This document shows, piece after piece, positions 8,674-17,277 of a DNA stretch of 63,322 nucleotides. Origin of the DNA: Streptantibioticus rubrisoli (lineage in GTDB: Bacteria > Actinomycetota > Actinomycetes > Streptomycetales > Streptomycetaceae); contig NZ_JANFNH010000042.1 in the NCBI RefSeq assembly GCF_024436055.1, positions 1 through 63,322 on the forward strand, in the 5' to 3' direction. How positions within the stretch are numbered: the first letter of the stretch is position 1; every line of letters starts with the position of its first letter. Both the position numbers and the translations under genes were made by a program. The notes beneath the pieces are model-generated. The model did not search any database. It was given only the letters and a program-made list of their open reading frames with translations, and was not told the origin of the DNA.

Positions 8674-11600
8674 GTGCTCCCCCGGCGCCAGAAGCCCGCC
8701 GTGGCGGCGTTCGTCGCCGCCGTCATCGGCAGTGTGCTCGGTGGTGCGCCCTGCGCGGTCGCCACACCGGCAACCGGACTGACCCCGCTGACCACCCCCG
8801 ACGGCGAAACCACCGCGAGCCAGCCGCCCGCGGTGTGGCCCAAACCGCAGTCACTGCGCGCACAGGGCCAGTTCGCGCCCGTCACCCCCACCGTCGCGCT
8901 GGTCGCCGACGGCGGCGCCGACCCCTACGCGCTGGACTCGCTGCGAGACACCCTGCGCACCGCGGGCGCCCGCGACATCCGCGACACGGCGCCCGGCGCG
9001 CCGCTGCCCGCGCAGGCCCTGGTGGTCTACGCGGACGGCCAGGGCGCCGACTCCGCGTTGAGCGCGCTGGGCGCGCCCGACCGCGGGGACCTGCCGTCCG
9101 GCGGCTACCGGCTCGCCGTCGGCCGCGACGGCGGCCGGGACACGGTGGCGCTGTCCGGGGTCGGCCCGGACGGCCTGTTCCACGCCGCGCAGACGCTGCG
9201 CCAACTCGCCCAGAGCAGCGGGGCGCAGCGCGGCTTCGCGGGCGTGGTGGTCCGCGACTGGCCGTCCACCGCGCTGCGCGGCATCACCGAGGGCTTCTAC
9301 GGCCAGCCGTGGACCACCGGACAGCGGCTGGCCCAACTGGACTTCATGGGCCGCACCAAGCAGGACTTCTACCTCTACGCCCCCGGCGACGATCCGTACC
9401 GCACGACGCGGTGGAGCGCCCCGTACCCCGCCGCGGCGCGCGACGACTGGCGGCGGCTGGCGGCAAGCGCCCAGCGCAACCACGTCACGCTGGGCTGGGC
9501 GGTGGCGCCCGGCCAGTCCCTGTGCTTCTCCTCCGCTGACGACCTCAAGGCGCTCATCCGCAAGGTGGACGGGATGTGGGCGTTGGGGGTGCGCGCCTTC
9601 CAACTCCAGTTCACAGACGTGAGTTACACCGAGTGGCACTGCCCGGCGGACGCCGCCGCCTTCGGCAACGGCCCGGCCGCCGCCGCCCGCGCCCAGGCCA
9701 AGGTGGCCAACGCCCTTGCCCAGCACCTGTCGTCGCGCTACGGCGGCGCGGCGCCACCGCTTTCCGTGCTGCCCACCGAGTACTACCAGGACGGCGCCAC
9801 CGTCTACCGCGGGGCACTGGCCAACGCGCTGGCCCCCGGCATCGAGGTGGCCTGGACCGGTGTCGGCGTGCTGCCCGCGAAGATCACCGGAGGCCAGTTC
9901 GCCGACGCCCAGGCCACGTTCCGGCATCCGCTGCTGACCATGGACAACTATCCGGTGAACGACTATGCGCAGGACCGTATCTTCCTCGGTCCCTACGCGG
10001 GTCGTGACCCGGCCGTCGCCGCCACCTCGGCCGGGCTGCTGGCCAACGCCATGCGGCAACCGTCCGCGGGCCGCCTCCCGTTGTTCACCGCCGCCGACTA
10101 CGCCTGGAACCCCAACGGCTACCAGCCGCAGCAGTCCTGGCAGGCGGCCGTCGACGACCTGGCGGGCCAGGACCCGGGTGCCCGCGCCGCGTTGACCGCG
10201 CTGGCTGGCAACGACGCCTCGTCCGCGCTGGACGCCAACGGCGAGTCCGCCTATCTGCGGCCGCTGATCGACGCCTTCTGGAGCGCCTACGCGGGCACCG
10301 ACGACTCCGCGCTGGGCATTGCGGCGGACCGGCTGCGGGCCGCCTTCGACACCATGGCGCAGGCCCCACAGCGGCTGGGCGGACTCGCGGGTGGCGCCTT
10401 CGGCGGCGAAGTGCGGCCGTGGTTGCGGCAGTTGGGGCTGTACGGGCAGGCGGGGGCGGCCAGTGTCGACATGCTGCTGGCCCAGCGGCACGGCGACGGT
10501 GCGCGGGGCTGGCAGCGACAACTCGTCGTACAGCGCGCCCAGAACGTCATCGCGCGGTCCACCGCCACGGTGGGCGACGGGGTGTTGGGGCCGTTCCTGA
10601 ACAAGGCGCTGGGCGCCGCCAGCGCGTGGACGGGGGTGGGCGCCGACCGCCCGCAGGCGATGACCTCGCTCGGCTCCGCGCACTCGACCGATCCGTCGCT
10701 GATGACGGACGGCAACGACGCCACGTACTGGTGGAGCGACCGCCCGCCGCAGCCCGGAGACACCTTCGGCGTGGACCTCGGCTCGGCCCGCCCGGTCAGC
10801 CGGGTGCGGATCGCGATGGGCTCGGGCGACGACTCCCCGGCGGCCGACGACACCCTGCGGGACGCGGTGCTGGAGTACTCGGCGGACGGCGGCACCTGGC
10901 GCACCGCCGGTACGTACCAGAACCAGCAGACCATCACCGCCGTCTTCCCGAAGGGCACGACCGCCCGCTACCTGCGACTGCGCGCCGCCTCCGCACAGCC
11001 CAACGCGGTGGCGGTACGCAGCTTCGACGTCACGACCATCGGCGCCCTCCAGCCCCGGGTCGACGGCCCGGCCTCCGCCGACGGCACCCCACCGGCCGCC
11101 GTGGCCAGCGGTGATCCGGCGGTCCCGTACCAGGCGGCCGACCGCGGCGGCGGCGCGCTGAGCGTGGCGTTCGGCGCCTCCCGCGCACTGGACGGGCTCA
11201 CCGTGCTCACCGCGCCCGGCAGTGGGGCGGGGGGGTCGGTGGAGGCGCGGGTGGACGGCCGGGGCTGGCAGCGGGTCGGGCAACTGAGCGACGGCTGGAC
11301 CGAGTTGGCCGCCCGCGGGATTCACGCGGACGCGGTGCGGATCAGCTGGCCATCCGGTGCGACACCGCCCGCCGTCTACGCGGTGGTGCCGTGGTTCGGC
11401 GACGCCCCGGCCGCCCGGCTCAACGTCGACCAGCCCGCCGCCGACGCCGACATCGGCGGCCAGGTCACCGTGGCCGCGCGGCTGTCCGCCCTGCGGCCGG
11501 GCGATGTGCGCGGCACGGTCGAGGTGAGGGCCCCGAAGGGGGTGAGCGTACGGGCGCCCGGTCAACTGGTGCTGCGGCGCGGGGAGACCCAGACGGTACC

Positions 11601-12123
11601 GCTGGCGGTGTCCGTCGCCGGGGACGCCAAGGCGGGCGCGTACCCGATCGCCGTGTCGTTCACCGCGGACGGCCGGACGGTGACCCAGACGGTCACCGTT
11701 CGCGCGTATCCGCGCACCGGCGGGCCGGACCTGGTGCGCGGCGCCCGGGCCAGCTCGTCCGGTGACGAGACGGCGGCGTTCCCGGCCTCGGCGGTGGCGG
11801 ACGGCCGGGCGGACACCCGCTGGTCCTCACCGGCCAAGGACGGCCAGTGGGTTCAGGTGGAGCTGTCCCGTCCGGCCCGGGTCGGCCGGGTGGTACTGCA
11901 CTGGCAGGACGCCTACGCCAGCGCCTACCGCGTGCTGGTCTCGCCGGACGGCCGGTCGTGGCGCACGGCGGCGACGGTCACCACGGGGCGGGGCGGCACG
12001 GAGACGGTGCGGATGGACGAGGCGGACACCCGGTTCATCCGCGTCCAGTGCGACCAGCGGGCCACTCCGTACGGGATCTCGCTGTGGGAGTTGGAGGCGT
12101 ACGCGGTGCAGGGCGCCTCGTAG
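8674..12123 (+). CDS. Secreted GH84-type beta-N-acetylglucosaminidase-like protein with F5/8C and NEW3 domains
   Basis: 1149 residues from GTG 8674, preceded by AGGAGGA. A signal peptide covers about residues 1-35. The GH84 N-terminal domain (about 45-205) and catalytic barrel (about 205-500; RGITEGFYGQPW, FYLYAPGDDPYR) follow. After them come an F5/8-type C domain (about 665-790), a NEW3-like beta domain (about 910-1005) and a terminal F5/8-type C domain (about 1015-1147). The family releases GlcNAc from glycoconjugates outside the cell. The catalytic Asp-Asp pair reads Thr314-Asp315 (FQLQFTDVS), so the residue that orients the substrate acetamido group is replaced while the putative general acid remains. 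Activity is therefore uncertain. Confidence 0.88.
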   Translation: MLPRRQKPAVAAFVAAVIGSVLGGAPCAVATPATGLTPLTTPDGETTASQPPAVWPKPQSLRAQGQFAPVTPTVALVADGGADPYALDSLRDTLRTAGARDIRDTAPGAPLPAQALVVYADGQGADSALSALGAPDRGDLPSGGYRLAVGRDGGRDTVALSGVGPDGLFHAAQTLRQLAQSSGAQRGFAGVVVRDWPSTALRGITEGFYGQPWTTGQRLAQLDFMGRTKQDFYLYAPGDDPYRTTRWSAPYPAAARDDWRRLAASAQRNHVTLGWAVAPGQSLCFSSADDLKALIRKVDGMWALGVRAFQLQFTDVSYTEWHCPADAAAFGNGPAAAARAQAKVANALAQHLSSRYGGAAPPLSVLPTEYYQDGATVYRGALANALAPGIEVAWTGVGVLPAKITGGQFADAQATFRHPLLTMDNYPVNDYAQDRIFLGPYAGRDPAVAATSAGLLANAMRQPSAGRLPLFTAADYAWNPNGYQPQQSWQAAVDDLAGQDPGARAALTALAGNDASSALDANGESAYLRPLIDAFWSAYAGTDDSALGIAADRLRAAFDTMAQAPQRLGGLAGGAFGGEVRPWLRQLGLYGQAGAASVDMLLAQRHGDGARGWQRQLVVQRAQNVIARSTATVGDGVLGPFLNKALGAASAWTGVGADRPQAMTSLGSAHSTDPSLMTDGNDATYWWSDRPPQPGDTFGVDLGSARPVSRVRIAMGSGDDSPAADDTLRDAVLEYSADGGTWRTAGTYQNQQTITAVFPKGTTARYLRLRAASAQPNAVAVRSFDVTTIGALQPRVDGPASADGTPPAAVASGDPAVPYQAADRGGGALSVAFGASRALDGLTVLTAPGSGAGGSVEARVDGRGWQRVGQLSDGWTELAARGIHADAVRISWPSGATPPAVYAVVPWFGDAPAARLNVDQPAADADIGGQVTVAARLSALRPGDVRGTVEVRAPKGVSVRAPGQLVLRRGETQTVPLAVSVAGDAKAGAYPIAVSFTADGRTVTQTVTVRAYPRTGGPDLVRGARASSSGDETAAFPASAVADGRADTRWSSPAKDGQWVQVELSRPARVGRVVLHWQDAYASAYRVLVSPDGRSWRTAATVTTGRGGTETVRMDEADTRFIRVQCDQRATPYGISLWELEAYAVQGAS

Positions 12124-12202
12124 CTGCCACCCGGGCCATTCGCCGGGTGGGCGCGGGCGCGTCGGCCGTCCGCGCGGTCGGCGCGGTGCACCATCGGTCA
12201 GC

Positions 12203-12709
12203 GTGCACCACCATGGCTACCTCTGGGTCGGCGACAAGGCCGTCTTCGACAACGACGGGCTACGCCGGATGCCGGTGGCGCCGTGGGCGGCGGACGACCC
12301 GGAGGAGACGGTGCAGCGGCAGGCCGCGTACCGGGCGTGGACGGAGACCTTCACCGGCTCCGAGGTGCCGCCGCTGGTGACGGCGCACTGGCTGCTGAAG
12401 TCCCCGTCCCTGGTCCGGGGCACCTGGGACGACCCGGCCGAGGCAGCCGCCTGGCTGGACGGGGTGCTGCGCGAGCACCGGCCCCGGTTCGCCACCGCGC
12501 ACGACCGGGACCCGCGGCGGCTCGCCCGCCAAGTGGCGCGCGCCGCCGAGACGTTGGCGCACGGCGGCGACGTCTCGCTCGGCTACTACCTGACCCGGCC
12601 GATGTTCCTGTCGGTGGCGGTGGTCAGTTGCTCACCCAACCGCGCGGACCCCGGCCTTGCGTGCCCTATTCCGCATCCTCCACGAAGTGATCGAACTCCC
12701 CCGCCTTGA
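12203..12709 (+). CDS. Conserved hypothetical protein
   Basis: 168 residues if started at GTG 12203 (VHHHGYLWVGDKAVFDNDGL). It is soluble, rich in Trp and charged residues, with no signal peptide or recognisable motif (SLVRGTWDDPAEAAAWLDGVL, LGYYLTRPMFLSVAVVSC). The codon pattern is coding-like up to about 12650. The last 44 bases overlap the DUF397 gene on the other strand, so the real C-terminus may have diverged. Function unknown. Confidence 0.6.
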   Translation: MHHHGYLWVGDKAVFDNDGLRRMPVAPWAADDPEETVQRQAAYRAWTETFTGSEVPPLVTAHWLLKSPSLVRGTWDDPAEAAAWLDGVLREHRPRFATAHDRDPRRLARQVARAAETLAHGGDVSLGYYLTRPMFLSVAVVSCSPNRADPGLACPIPHPPRSDRTPPP

Positions 12710-12824
12710 CCCCCTTGACGAAGGCGTCCCACTTCTCAGGCGTGGTCACGGCGACGACCTCCGGCTCATCCGTCTCCCGGATGTAGATCATCCCGTCCTC
12801 CCCGGTAGTGACCTCAAGCGCCAC
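12666..12824 (-). CDS. DUF397 small protein
   Basis: 52 residues starting at GTG 12824. The sequence (VALEVTTGEDGMIYIRE, then EKWDAFVKGVKAGEFDHFVE) has the DUF397 pattern: a substrate-like strand followed by W-x-A-F-V-x-G-V-K-x-G-E-F. In Streptomyces these small proteins normally accompany a helix-turn-helix DUF5753 regulator and act as its partner; none lies next to it here, so it appears orphaned. It overlaps the end of the plus-strand hypothetical gene by 44 bases. Confidence 0.8.
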   Translation of the reverse strand: MALEVTTGEDGMIYIRETDEPEVVAVTTPEKWDAFVKGVKAGEFDHFVEDAE

Positions 12825-12976
12825 GGGTTCCCTTCCCCTTCAACGACTTCACGGCCCGCCGCCATGGTTCTTGATCCAAGCGTGCGCTCGCAATGCCATG
12901 TGAGGGCTTTCCAATATGCCTGTGGGGTACGGGTGCGTACCCGTACCCTTTGGGAAGGAGCGAAAGGAGCCCCGCC

Positions 12977-13234
12977 ATGGCCGACGCAAACATCCGTATC
13001 CCCGCCGAAGCACGAGACCGGCTCGCCAAGATAGCGGCTGCCGAGGGGCTCTCGCTGCGCGCCTACCTCGCCCGCCTCGCGGACACCCTGCTCACCCCCG
13101 CCGAGCGCGAGAAGCGGGCCGCCACCGCCCGCCAGGTGCTGCGGGAGTGGAACGGATACGACCCCACCGAGGCCGAACAGGCATGGATCGACGCCGAGTT
13201 GAACCGGCGACTGGCCGAGGCGGGCGCCCGGTGA
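12977..13234 (+). CDS. Ribbon-helix-helix-like antitoxin
   Basis: 85 residues from ATG 12977 with GAAAGGAG eight bases upstream. The N-terminus (NIRIPAEARDRLAKIAAAEG, then LSLRAYLARLADTLL) has the strand-helix-helix pattern of RHH DNA-binding antitoxins. The C-terminal half is charged and helical and would bind the toxin. Its TGA overlaps the GTG of the next gene, the tight coupling usual in type II toxin-antitoxin pairs. Autoregulation of the promoter at about 12900-12960 is expected. Confidence 0.75.
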   Translation: MADANIRIPAEARDRLAKIAAAEGLSLRAYLARLADTLLTPAEREKRAATARQVLREWNGYDPTEAEQAWIDAELNRRLAEAGAR

Positions 13235-13611
13235 GCGATGAGCTGCACGTCGTACTGGACGACACGGCCATGGTCGCGGCAGGCCACGGCAACATCATCG
13301 TCTCCGGTCTGATCCACCATGCGCACACCCGACCGGGCTGCTTCCTGTACGCCACGGCGTGTGCGCTCGTCGAGGCCGATCGGGCGCGCCCCGGCACCGC
13401 CGAGCACATCGCCGCCCTACCTGGTATCACGATCCTCGAACTCGACCTACCCGCCGCTTTGGCGGTCGCCCGCGAGCACACCTGGGCCGAAGCCCACACC
13501 CGATACGCGGCCGAACCCGCCGCCGACCTCCCGAACGGCGCGTTCATCGCCACCACCGCCCCGGACCGCTGGAAGGGCCAGCCCGTCCGCGTCATCGACC
13601 TGTCCCAATGA
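13231..13611 (+). CDS. PIN-like toxin of the adjacent antitoxin
   Basis: 126 residues, GTG start in a GTGA overlap with the antitoxin. Spaced acidic residues fit a PIN ribonuclease fold: an Asp-Asp near the N-terminus (LHVVLDDTAMVA), Glu in CALVEADRA, and Asp near the end (AADLPNGAFIATTAP). PIN toxins cleave RNA using metal bound by such residues. The match is by layout, not by strong signature, so a PIN-related inactive or unrelated toxin cannot be excluded. Confidence 0.6.
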   Translation: MSDELHVVLDDTAMVAAGHGNIIVSGLIHHAHTRPGCFLYATACALVEADRARPGTAEHIAALPGITILELDLPAALAVAREHTWAEAHTRYAAEPAADLPNGAFIATTAPDRWKGQPVRVIDLSQ

Positions 13612-13624
13612 GGAGACGACCCCA

Positions 13625-13813
13625 TTGGACAACCAAGCCGAGCCGGACGGCGAGCGCGCGAAGCGAGAGCGGGCGGCGGACGAGATGTACCAGTACATCG
13701 TGGACAACCTCCTCGGCGGCGTGGAGCTCACTACAGAGGAGCTGGCCGAGGCCGATCGCATGTTGAGGGTGAGCATCGCGCGCACCGCGTCGCGTCGGTC
13801 AGCCGCGGGCTGA
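13625..13813 (+). CDS. Small acidic helical protein, third gene of the toxin-antitoxin-like operon
   Basis: 62 residues from TTG 13625, with AGGAG at 13611-13615 and nine bases spacing. It is highly charged and helical (GERAKRERAADEMYQYIVDN, ELTTEELAEADRMLRVSIAR). It begins 13 bases after the toxin stop, so it is probably co-transcribed. No family is recognised; it may modulate the pair or be an accessory gene. Confidence 0.55.
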   Translation: MDNQAEPDGERAKRERAADEMYQYIVDNLLGGVELTTEELAEADRMLRVSIARTASRRSAAG

Positions 13814-13829
13814 CCCGCACAGGCAAAAC

Positions 13830-13858
13830 CCCCGGACCGCACCCGCTGCGGTCCGGGG
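13830..13858. terminator. Perfect 12-bp hairpin between convergent genes
   Basis: Stem 13830-13841 pairs with 13847-13858 around the loop CCCGC. It lies between the plus-strand small gene and the minus-strand HNH gene, so it probably acts in both directions. Confidence 0.85.
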
Positions 13859-13886
13859 ATCGCCGGACACACAAAGGCCCGGATAC

Positions 13887-14423
13887 TCAGGCAGAGATGC
13901 CGTCGATCCGGGCCATGGCGTCGTCCGCGCCGTATGGCTGCAGGTATGGCAGCCAGCGCGGGTCCCTATGGCCCGTGCCGATGATCCGCCAGGCCAGGCC
14001 GGACGGCGGAGCCGGCTGGTGACGGAGCCGCCAGCCGAGTTCGGCGACATGGCGGTCGGCCTTGACGTGGTTGCAGCGGCGGCAGGCCGCGACCACGTTG
14101 TCCCAAGAGTGCTGACCACCGCGGCTGCGCGGAATGACGTGGTCGACGCTGGTTGCGGCGCACCCGCAGTAGGCGCATTTGCCGCCGTCACGCGCGAACA
14201 GCGCACGACGGGTGAGTGGAACAGGCCCCCGAAAGGGGACACGTACGAACTTGGTGAGCTTGACGACGCTGGGCGCCGGAAGGACGCGGGTCGCGCTGTG
14301 CATCAGGGCGCCGGACTCCTCGAGGCATACGGCCTTGTTGTTGAGGACGAGGATGAGCGCGCGGCGGAGCGGTACGACGCCGAGCGGCTCGTACGACGCG
14401 TTGAGGACAAGGACATGCGGCAC
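13887..14423 (-). CDS. HNH endonuclease family protein
   Basis: 178 residues from GTG 14423 (VPHVLVLNASYEPLGVVPLR), chosen because GGGAGG lies just upstream. The C-terminal half has a zinc-stabilised HNH site: two CxxC-type pairs (CAYCGCAATSVDHVIPRSRG and CRRCNHVKADR) with the catalytic DHVIPRSRGG in between. This protein is widespread in Streptomyces; its biological role is not known. It is monocistronic and convergent with the toxin-antitoxin-like operon. Confidence 0.9.
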   Translation of the reverse strand: MPHVLVLNASYEPLGVVPLRRALILVLNNKAVCLEESGALMHSATRVLPAPSVVKLTKFVRVPFRGPVPLTRRALFARDGGKCAYCGCAATSVDHVIPRSRGGQHSWDNVVAACRRCNHVKADRHVAELGWRLRHQPAPPSGLAWRIIGTGHRDPRWLPYLQPYGADDAMARIDGISA

Positions 14424-14721
14424 GGATGCCTCCCTTATACGCCGGCGGCGCGTGGCTCGCGCCGGGACGATCTCTCCCAGTGTCGCCGCAAGCCTGGTCA
14501 TGGCGCCACCATGACCGGGTAACGACCTCAGGGTGTTTTCCCGCACACTTCCTTACATCCGAGCATTACGGACGGTCCACCAAGCGACCATCACCGATCA
14601 GCCACAGTCAATGCGCTAGGTTGACCGCATTACCCCGTTAGGGTGGTTGTTCGGTCCGCCCAGCGTGGCGGTCCGGTCCGGCCCAGACGGCCGGGCGCGT
14701 CCCGTACGGAAGGTTTCTGCT

Positions 14722-15804
14722 GTGCTCCGGCCCTGGTCCTTGATCGCGGCTGCCGACTCCACGCCCGGCGCCGCAAGCCTCGACCACGCCCAGAAGACGG
14801 CCTCCAACGCCGCGACCTGGGTGGAGAACAACTGGGCGAGCTGGCTCACCACCGGCCTGCAGGCCGTGCTGATAGTGGTCATCGCCATGGTGCTGCGGGC
14901 TGCGGTCCGCCGCATGATCACCCAGCTGATCGCCCGGATGAACAAGCACTCCGAGCACCGGCAGATCGCCGGGCTGGGCGGGCTGCTGGTCAACAACGAG
15001 CGGCGGCGGCAGCGCAGCGAGGCCATCGGCTCGGTGCTGCGCAGCGTCGCGTCCTTCCTGATCATGGGCACCGCGGCGCTGATGGTGCTCTCGCTGATGA
15101 AGATCGACCTCGCACCGGTGCTGGCCAGCGTCAGTGTGGCGGGTGTGGCCGTCGGTTTCGGCGCGCGCAACCTGGTCACCGACTTCCTGTCCGGCGTGTT
15201 CATGATCCTTGAGGACCAGTACGGCGTCGGCGACGTGATCGACGCCGGGGTCGCCCAGGGCACGGTGATCGAGGTCGGCCTGCGAGTGACCAAGCTGCGC
15301 GGCGACAACGGTGAGATCTGGTACGTGCGCAACGGCGAGGTCAAGCGGATCGGCAACCTCAGCCAGGGCTGGGCGACGGCCGTGGTGGACGTCCAGGTCG
15401 GCTACTCCGAGGACCTGGACCGTGCGCGCGCGGTGATCGGCCGGGCCGCCGAGGAGATGGGCAAGGACGCTCCGTGGGACGAGGCGCTCTGGGAGCCCGT
15501 GGAGGTACTCGGCCTTGAGTCGGTCTCCGCGGACTCGGTGGTGATCCAGGCCCAGGCGAAGACCATGCCCGGCAAGGCCGCCGGCGTCGCGCGCGAGTTG
15601 CGCTGGCGCATCAAGAAGGCGTTCGACGCCGAGGGCATAGTGATCGTCGGCGGCACACCGACCGCGCTCAGCGAGGACGTCACCCCGGACCCGTCGGCCG
15701 CCGTCGCCGCCCCTTCCGCGCTGTCCAACCCCCACTCCCCGCAGTCGACGGCCGCCGCTCCGCTGCCGCCGGAGCCGTCGACGGTCCCACATCTGGAGAA
15801 GTAG
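14722..15804 (+). CDS. MscS-family small-conductance mechanosensitive channel
   Basis: 360 residues from GTG 14722, with GGAAGG at 14708-14713. Membrane segments lie near residues 40-65 (LQAVLIVVIAMVLRAAV), 110-130 and 135-155, the last leading into the pore-lining helix (SVSVAGVAVGFGARNLVTDF). The MscS beta domain follows (GVGDVIDAGVAQGTVIEVGL). The C-terminal 60 residues are Pro/Ser/Ala-rich and poorly conserved. The family opens under membrane tension to release osmolytes. Confidence 0.92.
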   Translation: MLRPWSLIAAADSTPGAASLDHAQKTASNAATWVENNWASWLTTGLQAVLIVVIAMVLRAAVRRMITQLIARMNKHSEHRQIAGLGGLLVNNERRRQRSEAIGSVLRSVASFLIMGTAALMVLSLMKIDLAPVLASVSVAGVAVGFGARNLVTDFLSGVFMILEDQYGVGDVIDAGVAQGTVIEVGLRVTKLRGDNGEIWYVRNGEVKRIGNLSQGWATAVVDVQVGYSEDLDRARAVIGRAAEEMGKDAPWDEALWEPVEVLGLESVSADSVVIQAQAKTMPGKAAGVARELRWRIKKAFDAEGIVIVGGTPTALSEDVTPDPSAAVAAPSALSNPHSPQSTAAAPLPPEPSTVPHLEK

Positions 15805-15817
15805 CCCTCCACCGCGA

Positions 15818-15852
15818 CCAGTGGCGCCCGGCACGATGCCGGGCGCCACTGG
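15818..15852 (+). terminator. Strong 16-bp hairpin after the MscS gene
   Basis: Perfect stem 15818-15833 with 15837-15852, loop CGA, starting 13 bases after the stop codon. No U-tract, as usual in this genus. Confidence 0.9.
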
Positions 15853-15929
15853 CGTATCCGCAACGCTTCGATTCACGGACGCACGCCCCTTGACGGGGCA
15901 ATCGGCGGGCCCTAACTTTCCAGTCACCG

Positions 15930-15946
15930 TTAGGAAAGTTTCCTAA
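15930..15946. promoter_or_regulatory. Putative CsnR operator
   Basis: The 17-base palindrome TTAGGAAAGTTTCCTAA (8-bp arms, central G) lies 70 bases upstream of the ROK repressor start. A related half-site, CCTAACTTTCC, is at 15911-15921. ROK repressors bind such palindromes with GGAAA/TTTCC arms, and CsnR in Streptomyces is known to control its own operon. Binding here is inferred from position and sequence. Confidence 0.8.
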
Positions 15947-16015
15947 TAGTGCGCCGCACACCAAGCGCCGCTTCACCTACGATCACCAGGGACCCGTGAG
16001 GGAGGGATCAGGACC

Positions 16016-17212
16016 GTGACCGGGACACCGGGAACACCGCGCGTGCTGCGCGCCATGAACGACCGTGCTGCCCTCGATCTGCTGCTGGAGCACGGCCCGC
16101 TGTCCCGCACCCGGATCGGCGAGCTGACCGGCCTGTCCAAGCCCACCGCCTCCCAGTTGCTCGCCCGGCTGGAGCACGCGGGCCTGGTCGTCGCCACCGG
16201 CACCACCGCCGGGCGCCCCGGGCCGAGCGCCCAGCTCTACCGGGTGAACCCGGACGCCGGATACGTCGCCGCGCTCGACGTCACCCCGGACCGCATCCTC
16301 GCCGCCGTCGCCGACATCAGCGGCGAGCTGCGCGGCCAGCACACCATCACCACCAGGGGGCGGCGCACCGGCGGGACGGTCAGCCTGGTCACCGAGGCCG
16401 TCGACGCCGCCGCCGAGGCCGCAGGGGCTCATCGGTCCAGGCTCAACCGCGCGGTCATCGGCATCCCCGGCGCCTTCGACCCGGTCTCCGGCAAGCTGCG
16501 GTACGCGGGCCATGTGCCCGGCTGGCACTCCCCCACCCTGCTCGACGAACTGCGCGAGGCGCTCGGCGTGCCGCTCGCGGTGGAGAACGACGTCAATCTC
16601 GCCGCCGTCGCCGAGCAGCGGATCGGCGCGGCCGTCGGCTGCGAGGACTTCGTGCTGTTCTGGGCCGAGGAGGGGCTCGGTGCGGCCATAGTGCTCGGCG
16701 GCCGGCTGCACCGCGGCGCGACCGGCGGCGCGGGCGAGGTCGGCTACATGCCGCTGCCCGGGGCGCCGGTACTGCACAACGTCAGGCGCGCCAACACCGG
16801 CGGCTTCCAGGAACTGGCGGGCGGCGAGGCCGTCGTCAAGCTCGCCCGGCTAAGCGGACTGAAGGCCCGCACCCCGCAGGAGGCGGTCGCCAGGGCGGTC
16901 GCGGAGGCCACCGGCAACCCGGACAACCAGGACGCGCTGGCGGTGCTGGACGAGTTGGCGGTGCGCTTCGCCACCGGGCTGGCCTCGATCGTCGCCGTGC
17001 TCGACCCGCAGCTCGTGGTGCTCTCCGGTGGCGTGTTCGCCGCGGGGGGCGAGGAGTTGCGGTCGCGCATCGCGGACCAGCTCCACCAACTGGCCATTCC
17101 ACGGCCGCGGTTGCTGCTCAGCGCGGTGGAGGGTAATCCGGTGCTGCTCGGAGCGGTGTCACGGGCGCTTTCGGACGCCCGCGACGAGTTGTTCGACACC
17201 ACGGCTGGCTAG
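16016..17212 (+). CDS. csnR: ROK-family transcriptional repressor, CsnR-like
   Basis: 398 residues from GTG 16016. The N-terminal winged helix-turn-helix (DLLLEHGPLSRTRIGELTGL then SKPTASQLLARLEHAGLV) is followed by a ROK sugar-sensing domain with GIPGAFDP, VENDVNLAAVAE, and a GEVGYMPLPG segment. The usual ROK zinc cysteines (CxCGxxGC) are absent, as in some actinobacterial ROK regulators. It heads the operon of transporter, GH4 enzyme and kinase, matching the order of csnR-csnEFGHK, which governs uptake of glucosamine oligosaccharides in Streptomyces coelicolor and lividans. The gene name rests on this synteny. Confidence 0.85.
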   Translation: MTGTPGTPRVLRAMNDRAALDLLLEHGPLSRTRIGELTGLSKPTASQLLARLEHAGLVVATGTTAGRPGPSAQLYRVNPDAGYVAALDVTPDRILAAVADISGELRGQHTITTRGRRTGGTVSLVTEAVDAAAEAAGAHRSRLNRAVIGIPGAFDPVSGKLRYAGHVPGWHSPTLLDELREALGVPLAVENDVNLAAVAEQRIGAAVGCEDFVLFWAEEGLGAAIVLGGRLHRGATGGAGEVGYMPLPGAPVLHNVRRANTGGFQELAGGEAVVKLARLSGLKARTPQEAVARAVAEATGNPDNQDALAVLDELAVRFATGLASIVAVLDPQLVVLSGGVFAAGGEELRSRIADQLHQLAIPRPRLLLSAVEGNPVLLGAVSRALSDARDELFDTTAG

Positions 17213-17222
17213 GGCTGCTTGT

Positions 17223-17244
17223 ACTGGGGGCAAGCCAGCCCCCA
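17223..17244 (+). terminator. Intra-operon hairpin between csnR and csnE
   Basis: Perfect 8-bp stem CTGGGGGC (17223-17230) and GCCCCCAG (17237-17244), loop AAGCCA, in the 65-base gap between repressor and transporter genes. It may attenuate readthrough or protect the 3' end of the csnR message. Confidence 0.6.
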
Positions 17245-17277
17245 GCCCCCCGTTTCACACGCCTTCTGGAGGGCAAT

